A DNA stretch of 34,680 nucleotides from DATMYQ01 sp035560935. GTDB taxonomy: Bacteria; Bacillota; Negativicutes; Sporomusales; Sporomusaceae. Of this stretch, positions 8,222 to 16,416 are shown in pieces; position 1 is the stretch's first letter; each line of letters starts with the position of its first letter. The stretch spans positions 1 to 34,680 of the forward strand of contig DATMYQ010000160.1 in assembly GCA_035560935.1 (NCBI GenBank). The letters run 5' to 3'. The notes beneath the pieces were generated by a model that was not told the DNA's origin, searched no databases, and saw only the letters and a program-made list of their open reading frames with translations. Position numbers and translations under genes: made by a program.

Positions 8222-9457
8222 ATGCGCGTTTTACTTGTTCACCGCAGCTATCCGGGACAGTTCCGTTATTTGGCGGCGGCGCTGGCGACGATACCTGGAT
8301 GTGAAATAGTATTTTTGACGCTGGCGGAAGCCGGGTGTGATGATTTGGGAATTTGCCGGGTTCAGTATCAGCCCACCCATAAAGCGTCGATGGCGACCCA
8401 TTCTTATGTGCGCAACCTGGAAAATGCTGTCGGTTTTGGGCAGGCAGCTTACCGCTCGGCGGCGCAACTGAAAGCATCGGGCTGGGAGCCGGATATTATT
8501 CTTGGCCATTCCGGCTGGGGGCCAACGTTGTTTTTGAAAGATATTTTCCCCCGCTCGGTGCTGCTCTGCTATTACGAATGGTTTTATCGGGCCAGAGGAT
8601 CAAGCCACGGCTTTGATCCGGCTGTGCCGGTGACACCGGATATCGAGGCTGAGGTGAGGACGAAGAATGCGGGAATACTGTTGGATTTGGCCAGCTGTGA
8701 TGGAGGAATTTGTCCGACGCACTGGCAATGTTCCCAGTTTCCAGCGGAGTTCCGGACAAAAATCGAAGTGCTGCATGATGGCGTTCATACGGAATATTTT
8801 GCACCGAAGGCAGACCAGCCGCTGCTATTGCCCCGTGTGGGACTGGAACTGGCTGCTGGGTCGGAGGTTGTCACCTATGTGGCAACCGGTATGGAACCAA
8901 TGCGAGGATTTCCGCAGTTTATGGAAGCGGTGTCTTTACTGCAGCGCCAGCGCCCTCACTGTCAGGTGATTGTAGTGGGCGAAGACCGGATTGAGTACAG
9001 CAATCCGCTGCCTGACGGACGAACTTACCGGCAGCAGGCGATGGAACAGCACCCGTTTGATTTGTCCCGGTTACATTTTACGGGACGTCTTTCACTGGAT
9101 GAATTGCGGCAGTTGTTTTGGGTTTCCCGGGTACATGTATATCTGACCTATCCTTATATTTTATCGTGGTCGATGCTGGAGGCGATGGCCAGCGGCTGTC
9201 TGGTCGTTGCGTCGGATACGCCGCCGGTGAGGGAATTTATTGAACATGGCGTCAATGGAATGCTGACTGACTTTTTTTCGCCGGAACAGCTGGCTGATAC
9301 GGTAGCGGGTATGTTGGAGGATCCGGGCGCGACGGCGGCGATGCGCCGCCGGGCCCGGGAAACTATTTTAACCTCATACGATTTACAGCGAATTTTACCC
9401 CGGCAGGTAGACTGGCTACGCCGGGCTGCCGGTCATCGGCACAGAGGGGGATCATGA
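8222..9457 (+). CDS. GT4-family glycosyltransferase (Glyco_trans_4_3 type), paralogue 3
   Basis: A 411-residue member of the same group, more diverged at its N-terminus (MRVLLVHRSYPGQF in place of HPNFPAQF). It retains GHSGWGPTLFLKDIFP, YYEWFYRARG, ATGMEPMRGFPQFME and PYILSWSMLEAMASG. The divergence in the N-terminal acceptor-side domain together with a conserved donor-side domain suggests that it uses a related donor with a different acceptor; this is inference. AGGAGG lies 5-6 bases before the ATG. Its stop codon overlaps the next start by four bases (ATGA), so translation of the methyltransferase-GT is probably coupled to it. Confidence 0.86.
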   Translation: MRVLLVHRSYPGQFRYLAAALATIPGCEIVFLTLAEAGCDDLGICRVQYQPTHKASMATHSYVRNLENAVGFGQAAYRSAAQLKASGWEPDIILGHSGWGPTLFLKDIFPRSVLLCYYEWFYRARGSSHGFDPAVPVTPDIEAEVRTKNAGILLDLASCDGGICPTHWQCSQFPAEFRTKIEVLHDGVHTEYFAPKADQPLLLPRVGLELAAGSEVVTYVATGMEPMRGFPQFMEAVSLLQRQRPHCQVIVVGEDRIEYSNPLPDGRTYRQQAMEQHPFDLSRLHFTGRLSLDELRQLFWVSRVHVYLTYPYILSWSMLEAMASGCLVVASDTPPVREFIEHGVNGMLTDFFSPEQLADTVAGMLEDPGATAAMRRRARETILTSYDLQRILPRQVDWLRRAAGHRHRGGS

Positions 9458-11211
9458 GTATGAGTGAAAGTACCATGAAGGCGCCTGCCGCCGCTAGTGT
9501 GTTCGACAACCCGTTGCAGGCTCCGGACCGGCGGCTGTTGCGGTATATTCCGCCGGATGCAGCGCTGGTGTTGGATGTCGGGTGTGGGAGCGGAGTTAAC
9601 GGCGCTTGCTATAAAAGTATCAACCCGCACGGGCGTTATTGGGGGTTGGAAAGAGACCCGGAACAGGCTCGCCAGGCGGCTTGCCGCTTGGACGCTGTCT
9701 GGTGTGGTGATCCGGCCGGTTTGAATTTGAATAGCTTGGCGATACCGTCGGCGGGTTTGCAGTGTCTGGTATATGCGGGCGAGCTGGAGCGGGTGACGAA
9801 TCCGCAGGGGCTGTTGTGCCGACAGACAGAACTGCTGGCCGCAGATGGCGTGGTGGTGGCGACTTTTCAAAATGCCGCTCACTGGCGCACTCTGGGCGGG
9901 TTGCTGTTAAATGAGAAATTCTGTCTGGAGGAAAAGTGCAATGAACGATATTTGCCGGCGTTTACGGCCGGGGGTATCCGGGAGTTGTTTAGCAGGGCGG
10001 GACTGACGGTGATCCGCTTAGAAGCGGAAGAAGAGCGGGGCGCGGAATTTGAACGGTTGTTGCGGGAATTACAGCCGATGATGCTTTCCAGGGGAATTAA
10101 AGAATCGGATTTTGCCGCCCGTTTGGCCGCGCGCCGTTTTATTGTTCAAGCGGTGAAGCCGGAAGCTGCTGTACGACCGTTACTGGTCCAGTCGCTGCTG
10201 GGTGAGACATTGGTTTGTTCGCGGGTCAGAATATCAGAACCGGGGCAATTTATAGCGTCAATTCCCGGAGTGCGGACGGAAGAAAATCAGGGAAACGTCA
10301 GCCTGTATCCGTCCAGTGAGCACCAGGACAAGGTCTTCATCTGGCAACGGACCTGGCCGTCTTTTCCTGCCGAAATTTATAAACAAAAAGCGCTGGTGGA
10401 CAGGGGTTATCTGATTGTTGCCGAAATTGATGACGATCCGTTACGGTGGAAGGAATATCACGAAAGTAATCAGTTTTTTGCTTTTCGCGGCTGCCATGGA
10501 ATTCAGACATCAACAGAGCCACTGGCTGAGTATTTGCGCCGCTGGAATCCGAATGTGGCGGTATTTCCCAATCAATTGGCGGTATTGCCAGCGTTGCGGC
10601 CAGCGGTTGACAGTGAGCCGGTGTGGTTGTTCTTCGGCGCTTTGAATCGGGAAGACGACTGGGCACCGCTGATGCCGGTGCTGAACGACGTATTGAGCCG
10701 TTACGGTGAAAAAATTCGGGTTCGCGTTGCCCATGACCGGCAATTTTATGAGGCGTTGACCACATCATATAAAACGTTTGTGCAGTTTTGTCCCTACGAG
10801 ACCTATCAACGTTTGCTGTACAGCACGGACATTAATTTGCTGCCGCTGCTACCCAACCGGTTCAATAGCATGAAATCGGACCTGAAGTTTATTGAATCGG
10901 CTGCCTACGGGGCGGTGGCGCTGGCCAGCCCCACGGTATATTCCGGAACGGTTGAGCATGGTGTTACCGGTTTTATTTATCATTCACCGGAGGAGTTTGG
11001 CCGGTATTTGTCGATGCTAATCGAAAATCCGGAATTGCGTCGGACCGTGCAGACGACGGCTTATGCGTGGGTGCGCGACCGGCGGCTGTTGTCGGGCCAT
11101 TATCGTCAGCGTGTGGAATGGTACCGGACTATGTTGGCCCGGTTGACGGAGCTGAATCAGGAATTGAGGCAACGGGTACCGGAGCTTTTTGCATCCGGAG
11201 AACGGCTGTGA
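9454..11211 (+). CDS. Methyltransferase - glycosyltransferase fusion
   Basis: A 585-residue two-domain protein. Residues ~1-220 form a class I SAM-dependent methyltransferase; VLDVGCGSGVNG (39-50) is motif I, and a hydrophobic strand with an acidic end (CLVYAGELERV) fits the motif IV region. Residues ~300-585 look like a GT-B glycosyltransferase of the group 1 type: LIVAEIDDDP, VWLFFGALNREDDW, DINLLPLLPNRFNSMKSDLK and a donor-site-like KFIESAAYGAVALASPTVY. The order suggests an enzyme that both adds and O-methylates a sugar, for instance capping a glycan; this is inference. ATG 9454 overlaps the previous stop. An ATG two codons later (9460) is equally well placed behind GAGGGGG. The stop overlaps the next gene's GTG (GTGA). 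Confidence 0.8.
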   Translation: MSMSESTMKAPAAASVFDNPLQAPDRRLLRYIPPDAALVLDVGCGSGVNGACYKSINPHGRYWGLERDPEQARQAACRLDAVWCGDPAGLNLNSLAIPSAGLQCLVYAGELERVTNPQGLLCRQTELLAADGVVVATFQNAAHWRTLGGLLLNEKFCLEEKCNERYLPAFTAGGIRELFSRAGLTVIRLEAEEERGAEFERLLRELQPMMLSRGIKESDFAARLAARRFIVQAVKPEAAVRPLLVQSLLGETLVCSRVRISEPGQFIASIPGVRTEENQGNVSLYPSSEHQDKVFIWQRTWPSFPAEIYKQKALVDRGYLIVAEIDDDPLRWKEYHESNQFFAFRGCHGIQTSTEPLAEYLRRWNPNVAVFPNQLAVLPALRPAVDSEPVWLFFGALNREDDWAPLMPVLNDVLSRYGEKIRVRVAHDRQFYEALTTSYKTFVQFCPYETYQRLLYSTDINLLPLLPNRFNSMKSDLKFIESAAYGAVALASPTVYSGTVEHGVTGFIYHSPEEFGRYLSMLIENPELRRTVQTTAYAWVRDRRLLSGHYRQRVEWYRTMLARLTELNQELRQRVPELFASGERL

Positions 11212-12797
11212 ATCGGGTACCGGCGAAGGACGCCGAATGGGAATCCTTGGCGCAGCAATACTGGATCGGTAAAAATTATGCCCGGGCCGGTGAAATTTAT
11301 GTGGCAGCGGCCCGACAATTTCCCCGGAATTTTTGGCCGGCTTTTCGTGCCGGGTGTTGCGCTTTTTATGAACAACAGTTTGCGTTGGCGCGCGAATGGT
11401 TTGAAAAAGCTCGGATCTTGAACCCGGATCATGTCGAAAATCAAATTAATCTGGGAGTGGTATATAATCGTCTGGACATGCGTGAACGGGCGACGGATCA
11501 ACTGCGTCAGGTGTTGACGCTGTCGGCGGCTACGGCTTCCCAGGCGGCGCTGACACATTTTAATTTGGGAGTGATTTTGGCGGATCAGGGTGACAAAACC
11601 GCTGCGATGGAAGAATATCGGCGCAGTGTGGCTTGTCGGACGGATTTTTCTGCCGCCTGGCTGAATCTGGGTATGTTGTGGCACGATCAGGGAGATTATG
11701 CGCAGGCGGAAACATGCTATGCTCACGTGTTGGCCTGTGAACCCCGGCATGATAAGGCTCAATTAAACCTTGGCAACACGTATTTTGTTCAGCAGCGGCT
11801 GACGGAAGCGGCCGCCTGCTACCGTCAGGCGCTGGCTGTCAATCAGAATTGCTGTGAAGCCCGCTTTAATCTGGGTCAGATTTTGTTGCTGCAAGGCAGG
11901 TTTCAGGATGGATTACCCTTGTTTGAAGACAGAGTGCAAATGAAAATATACGAGGAGCAAAATCGCCTTTATACACCTGTGTACGCAGGGCGGTCCCGCT
12001 GGCAGGGGGAATTTTTCAGCTGTCGTCGATTGTTGATACACCAGGATATGGGATTTGGCGATACGTTGCAGTTTAGCCGTTACCTGCCGTTGGTGAAACA
12101 GCGGGGCGGTGTGGTGCTGTTGGCGGTGAAGAAGCCGTTGCTGCGTTTGTTTGCGGGGTTCCCGGGAGTGGATGAATTGGTGGATGAACAGGAACTTGTG
12201 GAGGAACGAACCCAGTTTGATTTATATGTACCGTTCATGACCCTGCCGTATATTTATGGATCAACCCTGGCGACATTACCGCCGCCGCTGGCTTTTGTGG
12301 CGGAATCGGTCGATTTGCCTGTCCGCTCAGGGATGCGGGTGGGGTTGACCTGGTCAGCCGCCAGACCGCCGCAGTCCAGTCCACGTTCCCGATCAGCCGC
12401 ATTGGCTGATTTGGCCGGACTGGCTAAGGTGGATGGAATTGACTGGTATTCGTTGCAGACCGGTGAGGCCGCACAGGAAATAAATCAAGCATTGGCACCT
12501 GGATTCAAGGTGCGGGCGTGTTTGCCGGCGACGGCTGACTTTGCGTTAACGGCGGCCTGGCTGAAGGAAATGGATCTGGTGATTACGGTAGATACTGCGA
12601 CGGCACATTTGGCCGGCGCGTTGGGTATACCCACCTGGATATTATTGCCGTTTGCTCCGGATTGGCGCTGGTTATTGCAGCGGGAGGACAGCCCCTGGTA
12701 TCCGTCCGTGCGTTTGTTCCGGTCGGCGGTAGCCGGCGACTGGCCGGAGTTGGCTATGCGGGTGGCGTTCGCTTTACAGCGCCAAAAGGAGTGTTGA
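11208..12797 (+). CDS. TPR - GT9-like glycosyltransferase
   Basis: A 529-residue protein with about six TPRs (residues ~10-235; NLGVVYNRLDM, NLGMLWHDQGDY, NLGNTYFVQQRL, NLGQILLLQGRF) and a GT9-like domain (~265-525). Landmarks are SRWQGEFFSCRRLLI, GFGDTLQFSRYLPLVKQRGG, TVDTATAHLAGALGIP (460-475) and DSPWYPSVRLFRS. The usual GLVWAGN is GLTWSAA here and DFADTAAL is DFALTAAW, so this copy has drifted at normally fixed positions and may use another donor or have reduced activity. The frame is open upstream, but GTG 11208 is chosen because GGAG lies 8 bases before it and it gives the four-base overlap with the upstream stop seen elsewhere in the locus. The OGT fusion follows 3 bases after its stop. 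Confidence 0.82.
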   Translation: MNRVPAKDAEWESLAQQYWIGKNYARAGEIYVAAARQFPRNFWPAFRAGCCAFYEQQFALAREWFEKARILNPDHVENQINLGVVYNRLDMRERATDQLRQVLTLSAATASQAALTHFNLGVILADQGDKTAAMEEYRRSVACRTDFSAAWLNLGMLWHDQGDYAQAETCYAHVLACEPRHDKAQLNLGNTYFVQQRLTEAAACYRQALAVNQNCCEARFNLGQILLLQGRFQDGLPLFEDRVQMKIYEEQNRLYTPVYAGRSRWQGEFFSCRRLLIHQDMGFGDTLQFSRYLPLVKQRGGVVLLAVKKPLLRLFAGFPGVDELVDEQELVEERTQFDLYVPFMTLPYIYGSTLATLPPPLAFVAESVDLPVRSGMRVGLTWSAARPPQSSPRSRSAALADLAGLAKVDGIDWYSLQTGEAAQEINQALAPGFKVRACLPATADFALTAAWLKEMDLVITVDTATAHLAGALGIPTWILLPFAPDWRWLLQREDSPWYPSVRLFRSAVAGDWPELAMRVAFALQRQKEC

Positions 12798-12800
12798 ACA

Positions 12801-15800
12801 ATGAGTTTTGAAGAAGGACTGCGGTTGCAGCAGGCTGGTGACCGGGAGGGCGCGGAGGCCCATTATCGCCAGGAACTGACGGTCAATCCTCAGCATGAAA
12901 ATGCCTGGATGAATCTGGGCGTCATTTTGAAAGGACGCGGTGATTTCGCGGCTGCGACGGAGTGCTACCAGCGGGCTTTGGCTTTGACTCCTCAAAAAAG
13001 AGGCGTATGTTATAATTTGGGTAATCTTGAGCTGGCGCAGGGTAATCTGACGGCGGCGGCGGACTACTTCCGGCGGGAACTGGCACTTGACCCCAATGAC
13101 GGCAACGTACTGACCAATCTGGCCCGCGTTTTAGAAGAAGCAGCAAAATGGGAGGAGGCGCAGGCGATCTACCAGCGGGTGGCGCAGCTGCGGCCCGAAG
13201 ATGCGGATGCCTGGAACAATTTGGGCAAAATCTTGCTGAGCATGAACCGGCCAGCGGCGGCAATGGCGCATTTTGAGCGTGCGCTGGTTTTGGACCCCGG
13301 CTTTGTGGTGGCTCGCAGCAACCGTGCCATTGCGCTGAAAGCCCAGGGGCGTCTGGAAGAGGCAGTGCGGGAATATGAGGCGGCAGTGGCCCAGGATTCC
13401 GGACGGCCGGAAATCCGCAGCAACCTTTTGTTTACGCTGCAATATCAGGAAAAATGGAATGCTGAGCGGATTTTTCTGGAACACCGGGAATGGGCGCGCC
13501 GGCATGCGGATGTTGTGACGCTGATGCCGCCGGCGGCAGAACGCCGGACTGGCCGGTTAAGGATTGGCTATGTATCTCCTGATTTTCGCAAACATTCGGT
13601 GTCTTTTTTCATTGAGCCGGTACTGGAACGACATGACCGGAACCGGTTCGAGATTTTTGCCTACGCCGATGTTATGAGACAGGATGAAGTCACAGAACGA
13701 ATCCGGGAGAAAGTCGACGTCTGGCGGAATGTAACCGGTTTGGATGATGAACGGGTGGCCGCAATGATCCGGGACGACGGCATTGATGTTTTGATCGATT
13801 TGGCTGGTCATACGGCCGGCAACCGGTTGCTGGTTTTTGCCCGGCGGCCGGCGTCTGTGCAGATGACATGGATTGGTTACCCCAATACCACTGGTATGAC
13901 GACGATGGATTATCGCATTACCGATGCCCAGGCCGATCCGCCCGGTATGACCGAGCAGTGGCACAGTGAAAAATTGCTGCGCCTGCCGGACTCCTTTCTT
14001 TGTTATCGCCCGCCTGACGAGGCGCCGCCGGTGGGGGCGCTGCCAGCCGCATCCGGCCAGAGAGTGACTTTTGGCAGTTTCAACAACTTTGCCAAAATAT
14101 CGCCCCGCACTTATGATTTGTGGGCTCGGGTCCTGCAAGCAGTTCCCGGCTCCCGGCTATTAGTTAAAATTGCGGGAAGTACGGATGAGCATAGTATGAG
14201 TGAACGCGTTCGTCAAGAGCTGGCGCAACGGGGAATTGGACCGCAACGGCTGGAGACCGTAGGTGAAGTCGTTGGCGCCGCCGCTCATTTGTCTCGATAC
14301 CATCAAATTGACATTGCGTTGGATACGTATCCCTATCATGGGACGACGACAACCTGTGATGCCTTGTGGATGGGTGTGCCGGTGGTAACGCTGGCTGGTG
14401 GGACGCATGTGTCGCGGGTGGGGGCAAGTTTGCTCACCGTGGCAGGCCTTGCCGACTGGATTGCCGCAAACGAAGGAGAGTATATAGCCATTGCCGCTGC
14501 CAAAGCCGCGGATTTGAAGGCGTTGGCTGAATTAAGGTCTGGTTTGCGGAAACAACTGGCATCGTCGCCGTTGACGGATGCCTGCCGTTTCACCGCTGCA
14601 TTGGAGACGGCTTTGAAACAGGTTAGCGGCCGGCAGAACGGAAATGCTGCTTTTTATTATGTCCCCGACGGTTACGAAACCGGCGGCGGGGTTAATATCC
14701 TCGGCCGCCAGGCTGCCGGCGAGGGTTTTTTACAGAGTTTTATCCGCACCGCTGGTGTGGAGTCATTTTATTGTTATACGCCGGCAGCGGAGTATTTTAC
14801 GCATTTTACCAACCGGGTGCAGGCGGTGCTTGGACCGGAAACGGTTTGCCGGCATCTGCCCGCTTCTCGTCCGGTAGATTTGGCCGAAGTAGGCTGTTTA
14901 TATCTTCCGGATCCTGGTGTTGCCGCTGCGGCCTGGCGTCGCCGCTGGCATGGGTGTCGCTCGTACAGTCTTTGTGGTGTTACTCACACTACGGCCAGTG
15001 ACCGGGTTATGGATGCTATTGGCTCCTTACTGACGGCCCCAGTACAGCCTTGGGACGCATTGGTGTGTACGAGCCGGGCGGTACGGCAGACTGTAGATGG
15101 ATTACTGGAGCGTTACGGGGATTACCTTAGCCGCCGATGGGGCGGGGGGGGGCGACCGGCTGCTGGCCTGGAACTGCCGGTTATTCCGCTGGGGGTCGAC
15201 TGTACCCAGTTTCCACAGGGCGAAGAGCGTCAACGGGTGCGGGCACAATACCGGCAAAATATTGGCGCCGGACCGGATGACATTGTGGTATTGTTCGTGG
15301 GACGCCTTAGTTTTCACAGTAAGGCGCACCCGCTGCCGATGCTGCTGGGGCTGGAAGAGGTTGCCCGAAGGGAAGGACGGAATATTATCCTGGTTCAGGC
15401 CGGTTGGTTTTTCAATGAATCAATTGCCCGGACGATGCAGGAAGCGATCAGAACTTTTGCGCCGTCAATCCGGGAAGTTTTTCTTGACGGACGGCGTGAC
15501 GAGATTCGGAAAAATATTTGGGCGGCCGCGGATTTGTTTGTATCGCTTTCAGATAATATTCAGGAAACGTTTGGCTTAACTCCGATAGAAGCAATGGCTG
15601 CCGGTTTGCCGGTTCTGGTCAGTGACTGGGATGGTTACTGTGATACTGTGCGGCATGGCCGGGAGGGATTTCGTATTCCCACGCTGATTCCGGCCCCGGA
15701 TGAAGCCGGAAGAGAACTGGCCCAACGTTATGGTAGCGGTCTGACAAATTATGATCAGTATATTGCTGCGGCCAGCCTGATGACGGCAGTAGACCCGGCG

Positions 15801-16349
15801 GCGTTTGCGGATGCCTGCGCCACCTTGATCCGTCAGCCGGATTTGCGGCGGCAAATGGGTGAGGCGGGTCGCCAACGGGCGTTGCGGTATTACGACTGGC
15901 CGGTGATTGTTCGGCGCTACCAGGAATTGTGGCAGCATTTGGCGGAGATACGTCAGCAGGCGCCAATGATGGCGCCCTGTGAAGCTCATGAAACTCCTCA
16001 GCCCCTGCGGGATGATCCGTTCCGGGTTTTTGCCGGTTACGCCACTGCTGTTGTTGAAACTGACAGCCGGGTTGCGTTGGCGTTCGGGGCGGACAGTGCC
16101 CGTTTGGATTGGTTGCGGTCATCGGCGATAAATACCAGTATTACGCCTGATCTACTGTTGACCCGGGATGAGCAGGTGATGCTGCTGGAACGGTTGCAGC
16201 GCTGCCATTGGATTACTGTTGGGGAGTTATCTGCTGTATTGTCGCCTTCACGGGGACATTTGCTGGCCGCGACTTTGACCTGGCTGGCAAAAATGGGTTT
16301 GATACGTTTGCATGGGCGACTGGTAAAGCGCTTGCCGGATATTGACTAG
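12801..16349 (+). CDS. Giant TPR - O-GlcNAc transferase-like (GT41) - GT4 fusion
   Basis: A 1182-residue protein. Residues 1-205 contain about six TPRs. Residues ~250-608 are a GT41/OGT catalytic region: RIGYVSPDFRKHS with His265 (equivalent to the N-terminal catalytic-region His of OGT), QMTWIGYPNTTG, FGSFNNFAKISP with Lys432 (the UDP-contacting Lys of the family) and YHGTTTTCDALWMGVPVVTL (512-531). Residues ~615-1045 are a full GT4 enzyme with GRLSFHSKAHP (Lys841) and QETFGLTPIEAMAAG, where Glu922 and Glu930 form the E-x7-E pair. Residues ~1070-1182 are an extra tail whose last 60 residues resemble a winged helix. OGT enzymes add a sugar to Ser/Thr of proteins, so the fused GT4 could extend that first sugar. 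AAAAGGAG precedes the ATG by 9 bases. Confidence 0.88.
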   Translation: MSFEEGLRLQQAGDREGAEAHYRQELTVNPQHENAWMNLGVILKGRGDFAAATECYQRALALTPQKRGVCYNLGNLELAQGNLTAAADYFRRELALDPNDGNVLTNLARVLEEAAKWEEAQAIYQRVAQLRPEDADAWNNLGKILLSMNRPAAAMAHFERALVLDPGFVVARSNRAIALKAQGRLEEAVREYEAAVAQDSGRPEIRSNLLFTLQYQEKWNAERIFLEHREWARRHADVVTLMPPAAERRTGRLRIGYVSPDFRKHSVSFFIEPVLERHDRNRFEIFAYADVMRQDEVTERIREKVDVWRNVTGLDDERVAAMIRDDGIDVLIDLAGHTAGNRLLVFARRPASVQMTWIGYPNTTGMTTMDYRITDAQADPPGMTEQWHSEKLLRLPDSFLCYRPPDEAPPVGALPAASGQRVTFGSFNNFAKISPRTYDLWARVLQAVPGSRLLVKIAGSTDEHSMSERVRQELAQRGIGPQRLETVGEVVGAAAHLSRYHQIDIALDTYPYHGTTTTCDALWMGVPVVTLAGGTHVSRVGASLLTVAGLADWIAANEGEYIAIAAAKAADLKALAELRSGLRKQLASSPLTDACRFTAALETALKQVSGRQNGNAAFYYVPDGYETGGGVNILGRQAAGEGFLQSFIRTAGVESFYCYTPAAEYFTHFTNRVQAVLGPETVCRHLPASRPVDLAEVGCLYLPDPGVAAAAWRRRWHGCRSYSLCGVTHTTASDRVMDAIGSLLTAPVQPWDALVCTSRAVRQTVDGLLERYGDYLSRRWGGGGRPAAGLELPVIPLGVDCTQFPQGEERQRVRAQYRQNIGAGPDDIVVLFVGRLSFHSKAHPLPMLLGLEEVARREGRNIILVQAGWFFNESIARTMQEAIRTFAPSIREVFLDGRRDEIRKNIWAAADLFVSLSDNIQETFGLTPIEAMAAGLPVLVSDWDGYCDTVRHGREGFRIPTLIPAPDEAGRELAQRYGSGLTNYDQYIAAASLMTAVDPAAFADACATLIRQPDLRRQMGEAGRQRALRYYDWPVIVRRYQELWQHLAEIRQQAPMMAPCEAHETPQPLRDDPFRVFAGYATAVVETDSRVALAFGADSARLDWLRSSAINTSITPDLLLTRDEQVMLLERLQRCHWITVGELSAVLSPSRGHLLAATLTWLAKMGLIRLHGRLVKRLPDID

Positions 16350-16371
16350 TTTTCATTGCTTTTGTTAGTAT
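16342..16371 (+). promoter_or_regulatory. Candidate internal promoter before the TPR-GT9 at 16417
   Basis: TTGACT (16342-16347), 18 bases, TAGTAT (16366-16371) with TG at 16363-16364, making an extended -10 (TG-T-TAGTAT). The -35 overlaps the stop codon of the upstream fusion gene. It would start transcription near 16378 and give a ~40-base leader. The 67-base gap here is unusually wide for this part of the run, which supports a separate promoter. Confidence 0.45.
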
Positions 16372-16416
16372 ATAAGAAAATGAAGATAGAAATTTGACGC
16401 GAAGGGGATGAACCCA

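Noticed and set aside
11067..11207. N-terminal extension of the TPR-GT9 gene at 11208
   Set aside because: It overlaps the end of the methyltransferase-GT gene. GTG 11208 has a ribosome site and gives the typical four-base overlap.
13557..14138. Antisense open frames of 100-200 codons under the OGT fusion and other GT genes
   Set aside because: They lie opposite strongly conserved domains, are rich in Arg, His and Pro as expected of complement-strand frames in GC-rich genes, and lack recognisable domains or ribosome sites.
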